This document shows positions 13,001-25,300 of a stretch of 64,000 bases of DNA, piece by piece (position 1 is the stretch's first letter; the number at the start of each line of letters is the position of its first letter). The notes under the pieces were generated by a model. The model was not told where the DNA came from, did not search any database, and was given only the letters and a program-made list of their open reading frames with translations. This DNA is from Eriocheir sinensis (Eukaryota; Arthropoda; Malacostraca; Decapoda; Varunidae), in NCBI RefSeq assembly GCF_024679095.1, contig NC_066518.1, positions 4,737,610-4,801,609 of the forward strand. The letters are read 5' to 3'. The position numbers were made by a program, and so were the translations under genes.

Positions 13001-14100
13001 CTGGAAATTTGCCCAGTTAGCATGCCTGGTGTCTGTGTATGAATATTCCAACAAAAATAAGGATATGTCCCACATATTTGTGAGAAACCCACAAATATAT
13101 TGGTTATATTTTGTAAGAGCTTTTGTGGGAGGCCATTTCAAGCATAAAACATTAAGCATGAAATTTATAAGTATACTTGAAGCAGGATGTATATAAATAA
13201 GAAAATTATAGTGCATAAAAAGAATGTTTTTGTAGGTAGCTTATGCCCCATGTGCCATAAACGTTTTACTCTCGCTCATGCCCAATTTACTCCAGTGTCT
13301 CTCAGTAACATCTGACAGTGATTCCCACACTAGTCATCCTGCCAGTCATATACTATATATACTATACTGTTGGCATGAAATTGTGGATATTACCATTTGA
13401 AAGTGTTAAGAGACCAATTATGGAATGCATCCCCATAAAATAAATGCAAAAACAGCTTCATTATATGTGAATTCTCATTATGTTTAGTTTTTACAGGAAT
13501 CAAACCACACATATAATGAAAACCTAGTGCACCATATTGACCATCTCTTGCCCTAATTGTGAATCCAACTGAGCTGCATGCTTCTACTGTATTCCGGTAA
13601 CTTTCAATACACGTCATGAACAGTTGTTGTAGGTGTTACCAATTGACTGCATAGAAATATGGCAAACATGGCAAACATTTTATGCATACTGGAATATGTT
13701 TACATCAGCATATCTTCAAATGTATGTGTTTCTGTTATGTGGTCATGCAAAACACACTGAAAGAGAAGGAACTAAAAATAAATAGTTTCCTAATCTTACA
13801 AAGTATTATATACTAGATTGAAACTTTCATTTTAATTTAGATAACAAAGCATATTATAATGAAACAAATTACTTCCTGCTCCTTTTATAAATGCAAATTT
13901 AAACGCATGAACTGTATGAAGTTGTCCACAAGAAGGAGACTCATGCACAATAAAACTTGAATTGCAATACTGCACCTACAGAAATAGTGAAGACTATGCA
14001 ATATCTAAAAAAAAGGACCCTTGATAATCACTGTATATGCTGTAACAGAATGAGATTCATGATGCCAAAATACATAGAAAAATATATATATACACACACA
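10000..14100. other. AT-rich gene-free stretch
   Basis: No supportable exon, RNA gene or clear inverted repeat. 12420-12780 is somewhat GC-richer (GGGGTCAGGGTGAGGAATCT and nearby) without a coding frame. Confidence 0.5.
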
Positions 14101-14958
14101 CACTCGGCCCTTGATTCCCCAGATCTCAATTTCCTGGACAAAATCTGGGGTTCAGCAATTACCGGAGATATGCCCAATCATTCCCAGAAATCAAAATTAG
14201 AAGTCATAGCTATGTCTGGCAGTTATCGGACATAAGCCTGGTCAAATCCAGGTATTGAAACAGAAGTCCAGCCATAAATCAGATTCTGTTCCTTGGTCAG
14301 TGTTCATAACACCCGCTAGATGGCAGTGTGTGTGCCAGACATATCTGTTTATTGTTGTCTCGTGCTGTTAAGTGGCCACGCTGTGAGCTTACATTTGCAT
14401 GTAAACACAGTACGTACTGGAATGAAGTGCATAATAATTCACAGAAGTACACTGTTTTTGGCCAACCAAAGAGTTGAAAAAGAAAAGGGTGAATGCTGCA
14501 CTGGCACTGCATCTGCTTGTTTACATTACCAGCTGATCTGTTAATCATAGCTATGACCCAGGTTTAATTACCAGTTCGATATTTTCGTTACATGATTTTC
14601 ATAGAAGAAACATTAATTAGTAAATAATTTGCAGTAGTATGGTATGCTTCAACACCTGGGATCAAAGGAGAAAATAACAGGCACTTTGTGACCACTGCCA
14701 ACAGTGTGTCGTTTGTTGGCGTGTAATGCAGGTCTTCAAATAATTTGTTTTAGTTAATCTTTCTTAAATGTGTTGCTTAAATGTGTTGGACAAAATGTGA
14801 TTAAAATCTGGGGCAGGTACTAAACACTGGCAACTGCTGGACTGAGTGTAGTAAACACCTGAGAATGGGCCAAGGCCCCAGACTGTAACAATTCCCAATA
14901 CCCAGGCTTTTATGGTTCCCACACAATTGCTCCCCTGGAAAATCGAGGGTTGAGTGTA
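14101..14958. mobile_element. Tc1/mariner/pogo-like inverted-repeat element, non-coding
   Basis: The ends read CACTCGGCCCTTGATTCC and, reversed, CACTCAACCCTCGATTTTCC, and are flanked by TATATA. About 858 bp with no transposase frame. Part of its interior (14560-14770) is related to 17570-17790. Confidence 0.55.
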
Positions 14959-16897
14959 TATATATATCAGCTGAGGTAAACTTTCACCATCAACAGCACT
15001 CTTCTTTCCATTCTGACTTACTCTTTAACATAAGGTAAATGGGAGAAAATAAACTTGTATATCAGAATATTATATACAAAAGTATGTGGACCAAATGATT
15101 ATAGCATGATTACAAGACAAACAATGAAGCTGACAGACTGGAAGGGATAATTCAGGTGATCCAGATAAAAAGTATGAACATCTACTTTGGTACTGTATTT
15201 GGTATTTGATTGCAAAACTTTAAAAAATCTGTTCACTTCAAAATATGACTTCAGGAGCTCCAAGTGTATTAAAATTCATAATGAGTTTAGAGACTAATAA
15301 TCTCAAGAATAACCTCCATATACGTAATCTCAAAATTCTACTCTTTTTTCCTATCTACCAAAGGGAAGAAGTTTGTGATGGGATTACGCAGCCATAAGGT
15401 TGGCTCACTTTTCTTTAACACATTATACTATTTTTTCCTTATTTAAATTCATCAAATGTATATGATGTTGTGTAGCAGTCTCAGCACAATGAATAGGGAT
15501 GTAAAATTTTTCATAGCTTGAAAGAGCAGAATGACTGTTTTACACACTTCAGTATGTGCATGTACTAGCATATGCACACAATCCAGCACAATCACGCAGA
15601 CAAGAAAAGTTTGGTTGGCTAAGACTGAGGGTGCGTTTCTGTCTCAAAAATAAAAAACACCTTGTACATTGGTAAACTGAAATATTTGGCAACTGATACA
15701 TTTCGACAATTTAATGAGTCATCAGCACTTCAATATTTTCTTATTAGATGATAATAAAAATGGAAGACTTGAGTCTGCCACCACTGCTGCATGGCATGAT
15801 TTGGCACCACACAGCATGACTATATCTCCACAATCCATGTATGTCATTACTCTTTAGTAAGTCACAATATTGGTCAAATTACATAATTATTAGTCAAATG
15901 CTGCTGTTGCCAGGTTTGTTTACATGCAGACATCCATTGGTCTCTCTTCATGCTCATTGTTATTGCCAGTCACAGTTTAATTTTTCCATGACAAATGCCG
16001 CTGCCATCACTGCACCTAACCCAGCCAGCTGATACCTTGCTTGTCTCTTAGCACTTGTGTTATTGTGCTTGAGCTGAGGCAGGAATGGTCTCACTCAGCA
16101 TCATTCCAATAGTATTTTTTTGTCTATAGGTGGTTACAAAAATTATTTAAAATAACACTATCAAATGTGAAATATTGATAGAAAGTGCTATGTCCTTACA
16201 CTCATAACCAGGTGCAACAAAGAAAACTGTATACACTCACTGGGAAATGTCCAGTAAAAATAGTCAGTTCCCAGAAAATTAGTGTTACAGTAGAGTTTTC
16301 ATCTTCCATGTACAGTTGTGTTTGGCATGCCAAGGAGATAGACATCCCCTTCATCCACAAATAGGTCTGTCACACCACCCCGGCAATTCTGACAGGCTTA
16401 GCAATTCATCAATTGTTTGGAGCCAGTAATCCAATAACAATCCCTCCAAAGGTATAAAGAGAGGAGGGTTGTTGCTACCTCCCATTACCATGTCTTCAGT
16501 GGGCTCAGGCATACCAGCAATACAATGAGGCATCCCAGTTTCAGCATTTTAGAGCCCACCCAACAAAATCCCAGTTTCTGCAAAGCTAATGAAACGGGTG
16601 CATCTTTAAAGAAATTATAAGTTTCAGAGATGGTTCACACGAACAATGAATGAAAGCCATGAGTGAGCAAATACTTCAACTAACTACTGCTAAACTCTAC
16701 TAAATTATTATCAGCTCTTCAGCAACTATAGGTCACAGTAGTTTATAGAAATTATAATCCCTTTACAAAATACACAGTAACAGGTACAGATCTAATTACA
16801 TCTACATAGTTTTGTTTACTAGTTGTTGAAAATGATAGAAAGCTTATGTAAAAATCTGCTGAAAAGCTAATTCATTAAAAAATTTAGTCAATTAATA

Positions 16898-18162
16898 CCA
16901 TATCTGCCGGTATATAAGATGCACCTCCACATAAAATGCACCCTATTTTACAAGTCCATTTTGAGGGATTTTTTCTTTACTAAGTTTCATCAAAAATTTA
17001 TCTGAAGTAATTTTAAAGTAGTTTTGTTGGGGAAAACATATGATCTAGTGCATATAGATACAGTATGTGCTGAACTCCAGTGCAGTAGGCACCCCTAGTA
17101 TGCATAATCCTATGGTGCTATGCCTAGTATGCAAGGACCTAGAAATATAGGGACTGGGACAACTGGCCACAGCCACCTAGCCGCCGACCAATTTGCCACA
17201 GCCAACTGACCGCCGCGGACACATCCGTGATTGTGTTAATAAGACAAGAATCTCTTGACGACTGACTCAGGTTCAGGTGGCCGCGGCCAGTTTCCCGTAG
17301 CCAGTAGGCCGCAGCCAGTTTCCCGTAGCCAGTAGGCCGCGGCCAGTTTCCCGTGGCCAGTAGGCCGCGGCCAGTTAGTCTGCGGCCAGGTGGCTGCGGC
17401 CAGTTGTCCTAGACCCAGAAATCTAACTCACGAACACTGTAAACATCACAATAGGCCCCATCAATTTAAGCAATAAGATACGTTTGGCCACCTGGCGAGC
17501 TGTAAAATAAAATGGTGAAAGCTTCATCGCTGATGATGACACTACGTCTTATTTTGTAACTGCTTGTCGTCATGATCCAATTTTTATTACTCATTTGATA
17601 TTTTCATAACCCAATTTTTATGAAAACATTCAATGGCAAATAATATACAGTAGTACACTATGCCCTATTGAGTCTAAAAAGAGCATGACAGATGCTTTGT
17701 GAACCTCGCAGATGTAGCGTCATTCAGTGAGATGTAATGCAGTTCTTCAAACAACTTGCTTCAGTTAAGCTTTCTTAAAAGTATGTATAGCTCACATTGA
17801 ATTCAATGTTTCATATTATAAATATTTTTAGTCTTGTTTGAGAAGTGAGAAATTTAGTAGCATTTTTGAGACCAGAAATATGCCATGTGACCTTGGCTCT
17901 TATTTATATCAGTTTAGCAACTGGTTTCATATAAATTATTGCCATTCCTAAGAACTTATCGAGAACGTTAAGTGGGGACTTACTGTAGACAACAACCAAG
18001 CACAATTTGTGTGTGTTACTGCTACTTGTTTGACACCCTAGCTAAGATCCTCATGCCTTATGCACTCAGTTTCTGATCTGTAATACACACACATATAAAA
18101 CAGAGAAATTGTATTAAACTTTTATCTAAATAAAGCACATCCTATATGCCGGCAAATACAGC
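16898..18162. mobile_element. DNA transposon relic with GCCGG-containing TIRs
   Basis: The left end ACCATATCTGCCGGTATATA and the reverse complement of the right end GCTGTATTTGCCGGCATATA agree over about 25 bp with a few changes. About 1.26 kb, no intact transposase. It contains the GC-rich block at 17148-17423. Confidence 0.55.
17148..17423. repeat. GC-rich foldback with a GGCCGCGGCCAG minisatellite
   Basis: The outer ends are inverted (GGACAACTGGCC... on the left, ...GGCCAGTTGTCC on the right). The right half holds three to four near-identical units of about 28 bp with GGCCGCGGCCAGTTTCCCGT. Very GC-rich in an AT-rich region. Confidence 0.7.
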
Positions 18163-18705
18163 AAATATTTTCAATAGTTTGTCTTATTTGACCTCTCCTA
18201 AAGGTGAGATATTCACCTTTTTTCTTAACTTAATATAAATCATTTGGAAAACAAAATTTATTTGTTATCTTGAACCAACACTCCTTTTCATTTGATCAAG
18301 AACTACCTCAGACACGCATTATTTTGTTTGCCTTTGTTCAAAAAGAGGTGAGGCACAAGGTGAAGCTGGTATATACGATAAACATTCACAATAAAAGGAA
18401 AATAACTGCAAAGCAGTGCGACAATATGTCAATGTAAAATTATCACAGTCCAACAAACTCTTTAAGATGATACATTAATTACATAGCTAAATACATACAC
18501 AAATTCATACCAAACACTCATTCCATTAAAGGCATTTCATGACAGTGCAAAAAAATTAATCAGTGAAACAAAATACAAACTAATTTTATGAAAACAAAGT
18601 GTAAATCACAGTAAAATATACCAAAACAAAACAACAGAAACTCTCAATAAAGATATGAAATTATTCAATAAAGTACATCTACAAAACAAAACATTAGTTA
18701 TAAAA

Positions 18706-18804
<99 letters not shown>

Positions 18805-20199
18805 GCGTGTGTGTGTGTGCGCAAGTGTGTGCGTGATCACTCTGGAGCTCCAGGCCACAAGGAAAATTACTCTACCTCCCTCCTATTGTAGGGACTCGTG
18901 CCTAGATTCAAACTCAGAATTACAGGTCACCCTTTCTCTTCACCTCCATCTAACAGTTCAATGAATGTAAAGTTTAACGTTTAATGGCTTAGGGATTCTT
19001 AGCATAAGGAATGAAAATTATCTGGTGAACTCCTACCACTCCTATGCATCACTGAAGTACACAAGTGTGAATTTCTCCGTTTCTAACACAACTTTGGCAT
19101 ACAAGAAAACATGAACCTAGTTTATTTGAAAAAAATAAATAAATAACTGGAAGCTACATGAAAGTTCCCCAATGCAAGATAACAGCAAGAATTATACAAG
19201 TTGAACGTTTTATTTTGAAATATAAAAATAGCATAAAAAAGTAGTTTTAAATAACACTTAGCGGCACAAGGCTCAGCTTTGGAATGCTGAACAAGAATGA
19301 ATGTTTGTTACACTATCCTTCCCAGAATGAGCAGTAAGTGTCTTTAGTGATCAATAGAAAATAAAACTAACAATTAAATACTTCTACAAACGACTGAAAA
19401 GCCAAGTAAAATAAGTGGAAATAAATTTAACATATGTAATGGATTCTCCAAGATTACAAGGAGAATGGTTATGAGATTCTTAAGTTGGGGTGAAGTGGTC
19501 TCCCCATGTGCCTGGTGAGAATGGCTGGGGTGTGGCAAAGCTAAGCCTCCTGGCGGGTAGAAGGGAGTGAAGGAAAATCTTGTTTGGTTTTAAGTTATGG
19601 AACAAAGACAGAATTAATTGGAAGTGAGTTGATATTTACTACTTTCATGATGCACAACAAAAATATATTTTGCATGATTGCTTCCATACTACCTAACCAG
19701 AGAATCAGTAAACATTTTCCTTCAGCTCATTCACTGTACCACTGAAACTGATGTATGGTTATGTCTGGCATCCTATAGACAGAGCAAGTGAAAGAGAGAG
19801 AAAAATAACAAACAGCCATTAATTTTTTTGGTAAGGTCTTCATGATAAAACCAGTTCATGACACATGTTCCCTTAAAAATAACCTATCTCACACCAACCA
19901 ATTTGGTCCATAGGGGTATATCTTCAATAGTATACCAATAAATGTCACATCATAAATTTGACAGTAGTTCTTCAAAAAATTATCCTACACAATTAAACTT
20001 ACTATGCCATCAGCCTCTTTCAAATTCACTATAAAACACAACCATAAAGTGCACATACTTAATATAGTTATTTATGAAAACATATGGTTAAATTTTCAAA
20101 TTAAACTATTTCATATAATACTTTTAAAATCAAGATCATCAAGTAATAGACACCACAGTGTAAGGAACAGTCTCACACTAAGATTAGCACAGACAAGTC
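18163..20199. other. AT-rich stretch, possibly 3' UTR of the EGF/TM gene at its right end
   Basis: No exon was seen. It follows the minus-strand stop at 20200, so part may be 3' untranslated sequence; no polyadenylation site could be fixed. Confidence 0.4.
18711..18822. repeat. (TA)n plus (CA)n/(GT)n compound microsatellite
   Basis: A TA tract to about 18795, then a CA block turning into GT through ACGCGT, a palindromic junction. Confidence 0.9.
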
Positions 20200-20414
20200 T
20201 CAGACTATAGGATTAATATCTTCCTCATCCCCATTATCTACCATAATGATATCCCCACTTCTAATGGCAAGGCTACGGAGGGAAGGGAAACGATCACACA
20301 TACCAGAAAATAGTCCAAACTTGCGGTGTATCAAGACCAGGGCAATAATCACAAATATAAGGAAAAATGTGATGCCCAGACCAAGAGCTAAACCCAAGTT
20401 GCTTCCTGATGGAT
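20200..20414 (-). CDS. EGF/TM gene exon 3 (transmembrane helix and tail, stop TGA)
   Basis: 215-nt coding exon. About 24 hydrophobic residues rich in L, I, F and V with a small-residue start (GLALGLG) are followed by a 40-residue cytoplasmic tail with an acidic DNGDEED patch and a hydrophobic C-terminus. The stop codon is at 20202-20200. Confidence 0.75.
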
Positions 20415-22286
20415 CTGTGAATATAAAAAATTACCTATTAACATTATAAATATATATGAAGAACCTACTAAATAAAACTAATAAAATGTTTTATCTCTTG
20501 TGATACTTGCAATGTAATGTTATTTATTTTCATGGTACTACATACACTCTGTATCCTGGTGCCTGGAACAGAAAAATCAGCTAAGGTAGTGTATTCAGAG
20601 TTGGTATCACTGAACATCAGTGCATAAGCAATGTTCTCGTGCTCATTGGTCCATTCTTGACATGCTCCAACATACAGCAAATTGACTTTGTATTCCAACT
20701 AAAGCCCTTATCACTTTTTAAGATACTGGATTATACTGATAATGAAATAGTTCTGCATCTTTATTAATAATCATGTATCTATCAAACTTTTAGAGATAAA
20801 CCTCAACAATATACATAACAAAATTAAGTAAGAGTCAGAACTGCAAGCCAGTGACTGAAGCAGCAAGCAAGATATTTTTAGGTCCTGTGAAGGCTGGATT
20901 TTTTTCCTATATTACATGATGCTATAAATACAACTACTACTACTACTACTACTACTATTTCAACTACCATTACTACTACTACTACTACTAGTACACTACT
21001 ACTGGTACCGCTACAAAGTGCCAGTCTACAGTCTATACTATGTCCCTTATTAGCACATTTATTGTAAGATTTTTTTCCTGACTTAGTTGTACTGTGTAGT
21101 GATGCTACATAGTCATTATGTAAACATCGGCCAAAAGCTAATACCTTCTGTCTGCTTCCATCATGCATTATGGTAATAAATGGCAATGAGGAAGAGCATT
21201 TATAAATATAGAGTCATACCCAGCTTTATGTCATTTCAACTTACATCAAATCCGACTTTACAACACTTTTCTGGAACGATTTTTTGTTCAGTAAGAGAGC
21301 AAAACAGTCTACGTGGCAATGCTTTGAGAGGGAGGAGGGAAAGGGGCAGGCAAGAGGAAAACAGGCTGGCCAGTAAGACTCAGAAGGGGAGGTGGGGAAA
21401 GAGAGGCAGGCAAGGGTCGGGTGGGGGCAGGGTGAGTCAGGCATGTTTTCAGCATGAGTGGATATTAGCTGCTGCCGCCACTTGATTCACACTATTTCAA
21501 TCACTTTATTTCTCATTTCATGATAATATACGCTAAGAAATGCAAATAGTTATTATTGTATTACAAGTGCCGACTGTATTCATAACAGCAACATGCTGTA
21601 AAAGTTTGGAGTCTAGGCATATGGTTCATAAATATTTCTTGCCTAAATACTATGACTAACTTCATTCTAAACAACAGGATAGTAGGATATCTGCAAAAGC
21701 TATTGCCAAAACTTTACTGGGTGAGCTTTATCAATTAAAAGGAAAGCAGCACAAGGCAGACTCTTTCAATTTTTGAAGCAATAAACTTCTGATCATGTAC
21801 CACTCATTGGAATTAAGTAGATACAGAATCCTGCGCTATTCTGCCCTGAACTTCATCACACTCTGCACTGGGACCACACACAAAGCTCCACATTGTTCAG
21901 AGGAATAAGGTAGGATATTTACAAGCCAAAAAAAGGCAGCCTTGTAGTGTTTATCAACAATTCATAATCATACAATCTGGAAAAAAGAATCATAAGTATT
22001 GGCAACATCAGCTAAAAATGGACAATACTAATGCCAATACTCCAAAACTAATGACAATACAGATACTTCCAGAGGCAAACTGACCTATAGCAACATTTAG
22101 CCCTTGCATTATATTCTGACATACAAAAATCAAAAGAATGGATAGCAATGTCTTTTTGTGTGTGAAGTGCCAAGACCCTGACAAAGGAGATTTGTGGATT
22201 TGTAGCCATGCACAGTATTTGTATAAGATTATCATATTATCTGCTTGTTATCTTTCTGGCTTCATCCTACATGATCTCGAGAAATA

Positions 22287-22325
<39 letters not shown>

Positions 22326-25300
22326 CTAGATATTTTTATTGAAAAGTGTCATTTTTTATTAAATATTGAAGCAGTAAACACTATAGATTTCTTGGAGTAT
22401 TGGGTTCTAAGAATACAGAGGTTCTCCTGTTTACCATAATATAAAATTAGGTTACTTAAAATATATCACATGCAGTTTAAAGTTTCTGAACTACTTAATA
22501 CTCAGCAAAATGCCTACCTGGTGGAGGAGGTGCAGGCTTGGGATTTTCACATTTCCCCGTTTCTTTATCAACCTCAAAAGGTTTCCTACATTCACATACT
22601 GCTGTGGTCTCATTCACCTCCCGACAGATTTCATTCTTACTACACTGAGAAAGTCTACTGGGGTCACAAGTCTGGAAAAAAAATAGAAAAAGCAGTTGCC
22701 TCTACCCATCTAAATCATCTTAATTTAAATTGAACTACAAAACATGTGGTTCACACATTTCCAAACTTTGAGACAATATCTAAATGAATCTACTGACATT
22801 GCCGAAAAAGAGAGGAATACAGTCTATTGTGGCTCACAGCCAACTTTTCCAACTCCAACTCGGCAAACAAAATACCAACTCTCATAATTTATCTCAGGTT
22901 ATCTGCTCAGGTCATTTATCTAAATATAATCTGGACCATTGATATAAACAGAATCCACTTGTCAAGCATATATCTGTTAATATTCATTCAAGGATCCTCA
23001 ACACCAAAGCAGAGCCACACCAGCAACACCATAACAACCCAAAATTTTCAATACTGTCTGTCCTGTCCCCTCAAAAAAAAAAAAAAAAAAGAGAGAGAGA
23101 GAAAAGGGGGGGGGGGGGGTTCCTAAGCCTAAGGGACCATCGGGGTAAATTCAGGAAAATGGGGTCTAGCAAATACTGTAGCTTTCGAGTGTGTGTATTA
23201 GTAGCTACTACCTAGTTATAGTATACGTAGAGGATTAGAGTTAATCTCATTTTGACCCATGTCCATATCTACTGTTATTTAACTTAGATTTAGAGTTGTG
23301 AATGTACTTTGCCCACTTCATCTCCACTTCCTACTTGTTCCAACCATCATTACTACTACATGAGAAACTAAACTTCTTCATGTTGTTTCTGCATTTAGTC
23401 TTCCTGAATTTGTAGCTCTTGTTCTTCCATTGTCAAAAATGCACCAAGACTGGAAAGGATGACACAACCTTTACCCGAAAATTCTGATGTCCTTATCACG
23501 CGTATGCAAAGTGGCGGGATAATGAAGTTGTAGTGACTGCTGGAAGTTTACAAATAGATTCGGAGGTCAGAGATGGCCAATCCATACCACAGTGCTTGTT
23601 ATTGGTTAATGTAAATGTTCTAACAACGCGATTTCTTCAATAATACTCTTTTGATCATATCTAGGTGATGCTTGATGGACCATAACATTGTTTCAGTATG
23701 CCTGTGTGTTCTTGGTGTGGTTTGAGTACACTCTCTAATGACTCTTAAGGGCCTTAATTTGAATAGTATGGAGATTTTAGCAATTGTTGTAACATATAGC
23801 AGGAGGGAGAGGCACAGTTTATGGTAGTGCAAATGAATAGTTTATATAAAAGATTACACACACACACACACACACACACAACAGACAACTGATTCTGATG
23901 CTGAAATCACAGACAGCAGCAGAAGAAGTTTTGACCAAAAGTTGCTTAACCCCATTAAACTGCAAAAGTTTTTCTCGGGAGATCCCCCCATAATGCAAAA
24001 GTCAGCGGAAAACACACTTTGAAACTGAGAAAAAGTCATAAAAGCTGTTTTATAGAAAATTTTCTGCCGTACCCTGTTGTGAAATCCATTTCTTTCTAGG
24101 TTGTCACATTTGGCTGGAATTCCAAGATTCCCAAAACATTCCAACTTTTTACTGGTGCTACATACAAGAAAATTTATTGAAGAAAAGTTGCTCCTTTTAT
24201 CACGATGGAGTTTGAAAAATATAGTTTATAATCTTTGACCTGGAAATTTACTACCTACAGAGAGCCAAATTTGCAGTGAACTCAGAAAATATTTTTTGTC
24301 ATTTTTTTCATTCTGGAATGAATCTCATTGAATAGAAGTTGTAGAAAATCATCCGTATAACTCAACTGTGAAATCAGATTATTATTTGGACAGACCGTTT
24401 GGATGGAATTCCATGATTCCTAAAAAAATCCAACTTCTGCTTCCCACTCCTCTGAACACTCCTGTGAACAAGATATTGGTTCATCTAGATTCTAGAACAT
24501 CACGTATATAAGTGGAGGCGTCAAAACTATGCTCAGCACGCACACAACGAGCAGAAACGAAAGGAAGACCGCCGAAACAGATCAGCTGAGGGAACATAAT
24601 CGTCCTGCAGACGCCATGATGCGTAGGCAGGAACTGTAGACTATTTTTAGCATGGAGTCGTCTAAGGGACAAAAGAGGTGCCAGTTAGTCACTTAGCATC
24701 AACAGATAGATGGTTACACGCGCCATTCAACTTCCAGAAAGCTTCTCGCCCTCCAATGCTGGAGTCATGCTCATTGCTTACATCAGAAAGAACTATATGA
24801 TGCCAGTGGCAACGTCGTCATTAAGGGGTTAAAGACACATAAAATGACATAGATCAGAAAAAAATGAATGTTTGAGAAAGACACAAGATGAAAGGATTGT
24901 TAAATGAAGCAAAGCAGAAAATGAGGAAATATCAGAAGAAATTTTTTTTGGGAGAGTTTGAAATGACAGTGTAATGAAGTGGTGGATCAGGAAGAGCAAG
25001 GAGAGGAGCAATTAGAAAACACAAAAAGGAAGCGAAGGGGGAACATACAAACTGAGATTCACCTATACAAACATGGATGGATTAATATCAAAAAGATTTG
25101 AGTTGGGAGATTATCTAATTCCTACCAAACTCCAAAACAAACTTTGAAAAATCCCTATTTACTATTTTGATCTATCTATCTATATCGCAAACGCCCTTCT
25201 CCCTCACGGGAACTTCACTATAGGGGGTGGCCGCAGCATAAGTGTCTCCATTTCTCCCTGTTCTGGCACTCTCTCTCAGCACACTCAATTCTGCTACTTC

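Noticed and set aside
16351..16533. 60-codon minus-strand frame (MPHCIAGMPEPTEDMVMGGS...)
   Set aside because: No domain, no splice context and ordinary length for chance in this sequence.
20468..20698. 76-codon minus-strand frame (LLYVGACQEWTNEHENIAYA...) between EGF/TM exons 2 and 3
   Set aside because: Protein-like in composition and has an acceptor-like TTTAG, but no donor restores the phase needed by the flanking exons, which already join directly.
21300..21445. G/A-rich block with a 101-codon frame
   Set aside because: Low-complexity purine tract in an intron; the frame is composition-driven.
23854..24144. 96-codon minus-strand frame ending in CVCVCV
   Set aside because: It starts in the possible TTAA element and ends in a CA microsatellite; no splice support.
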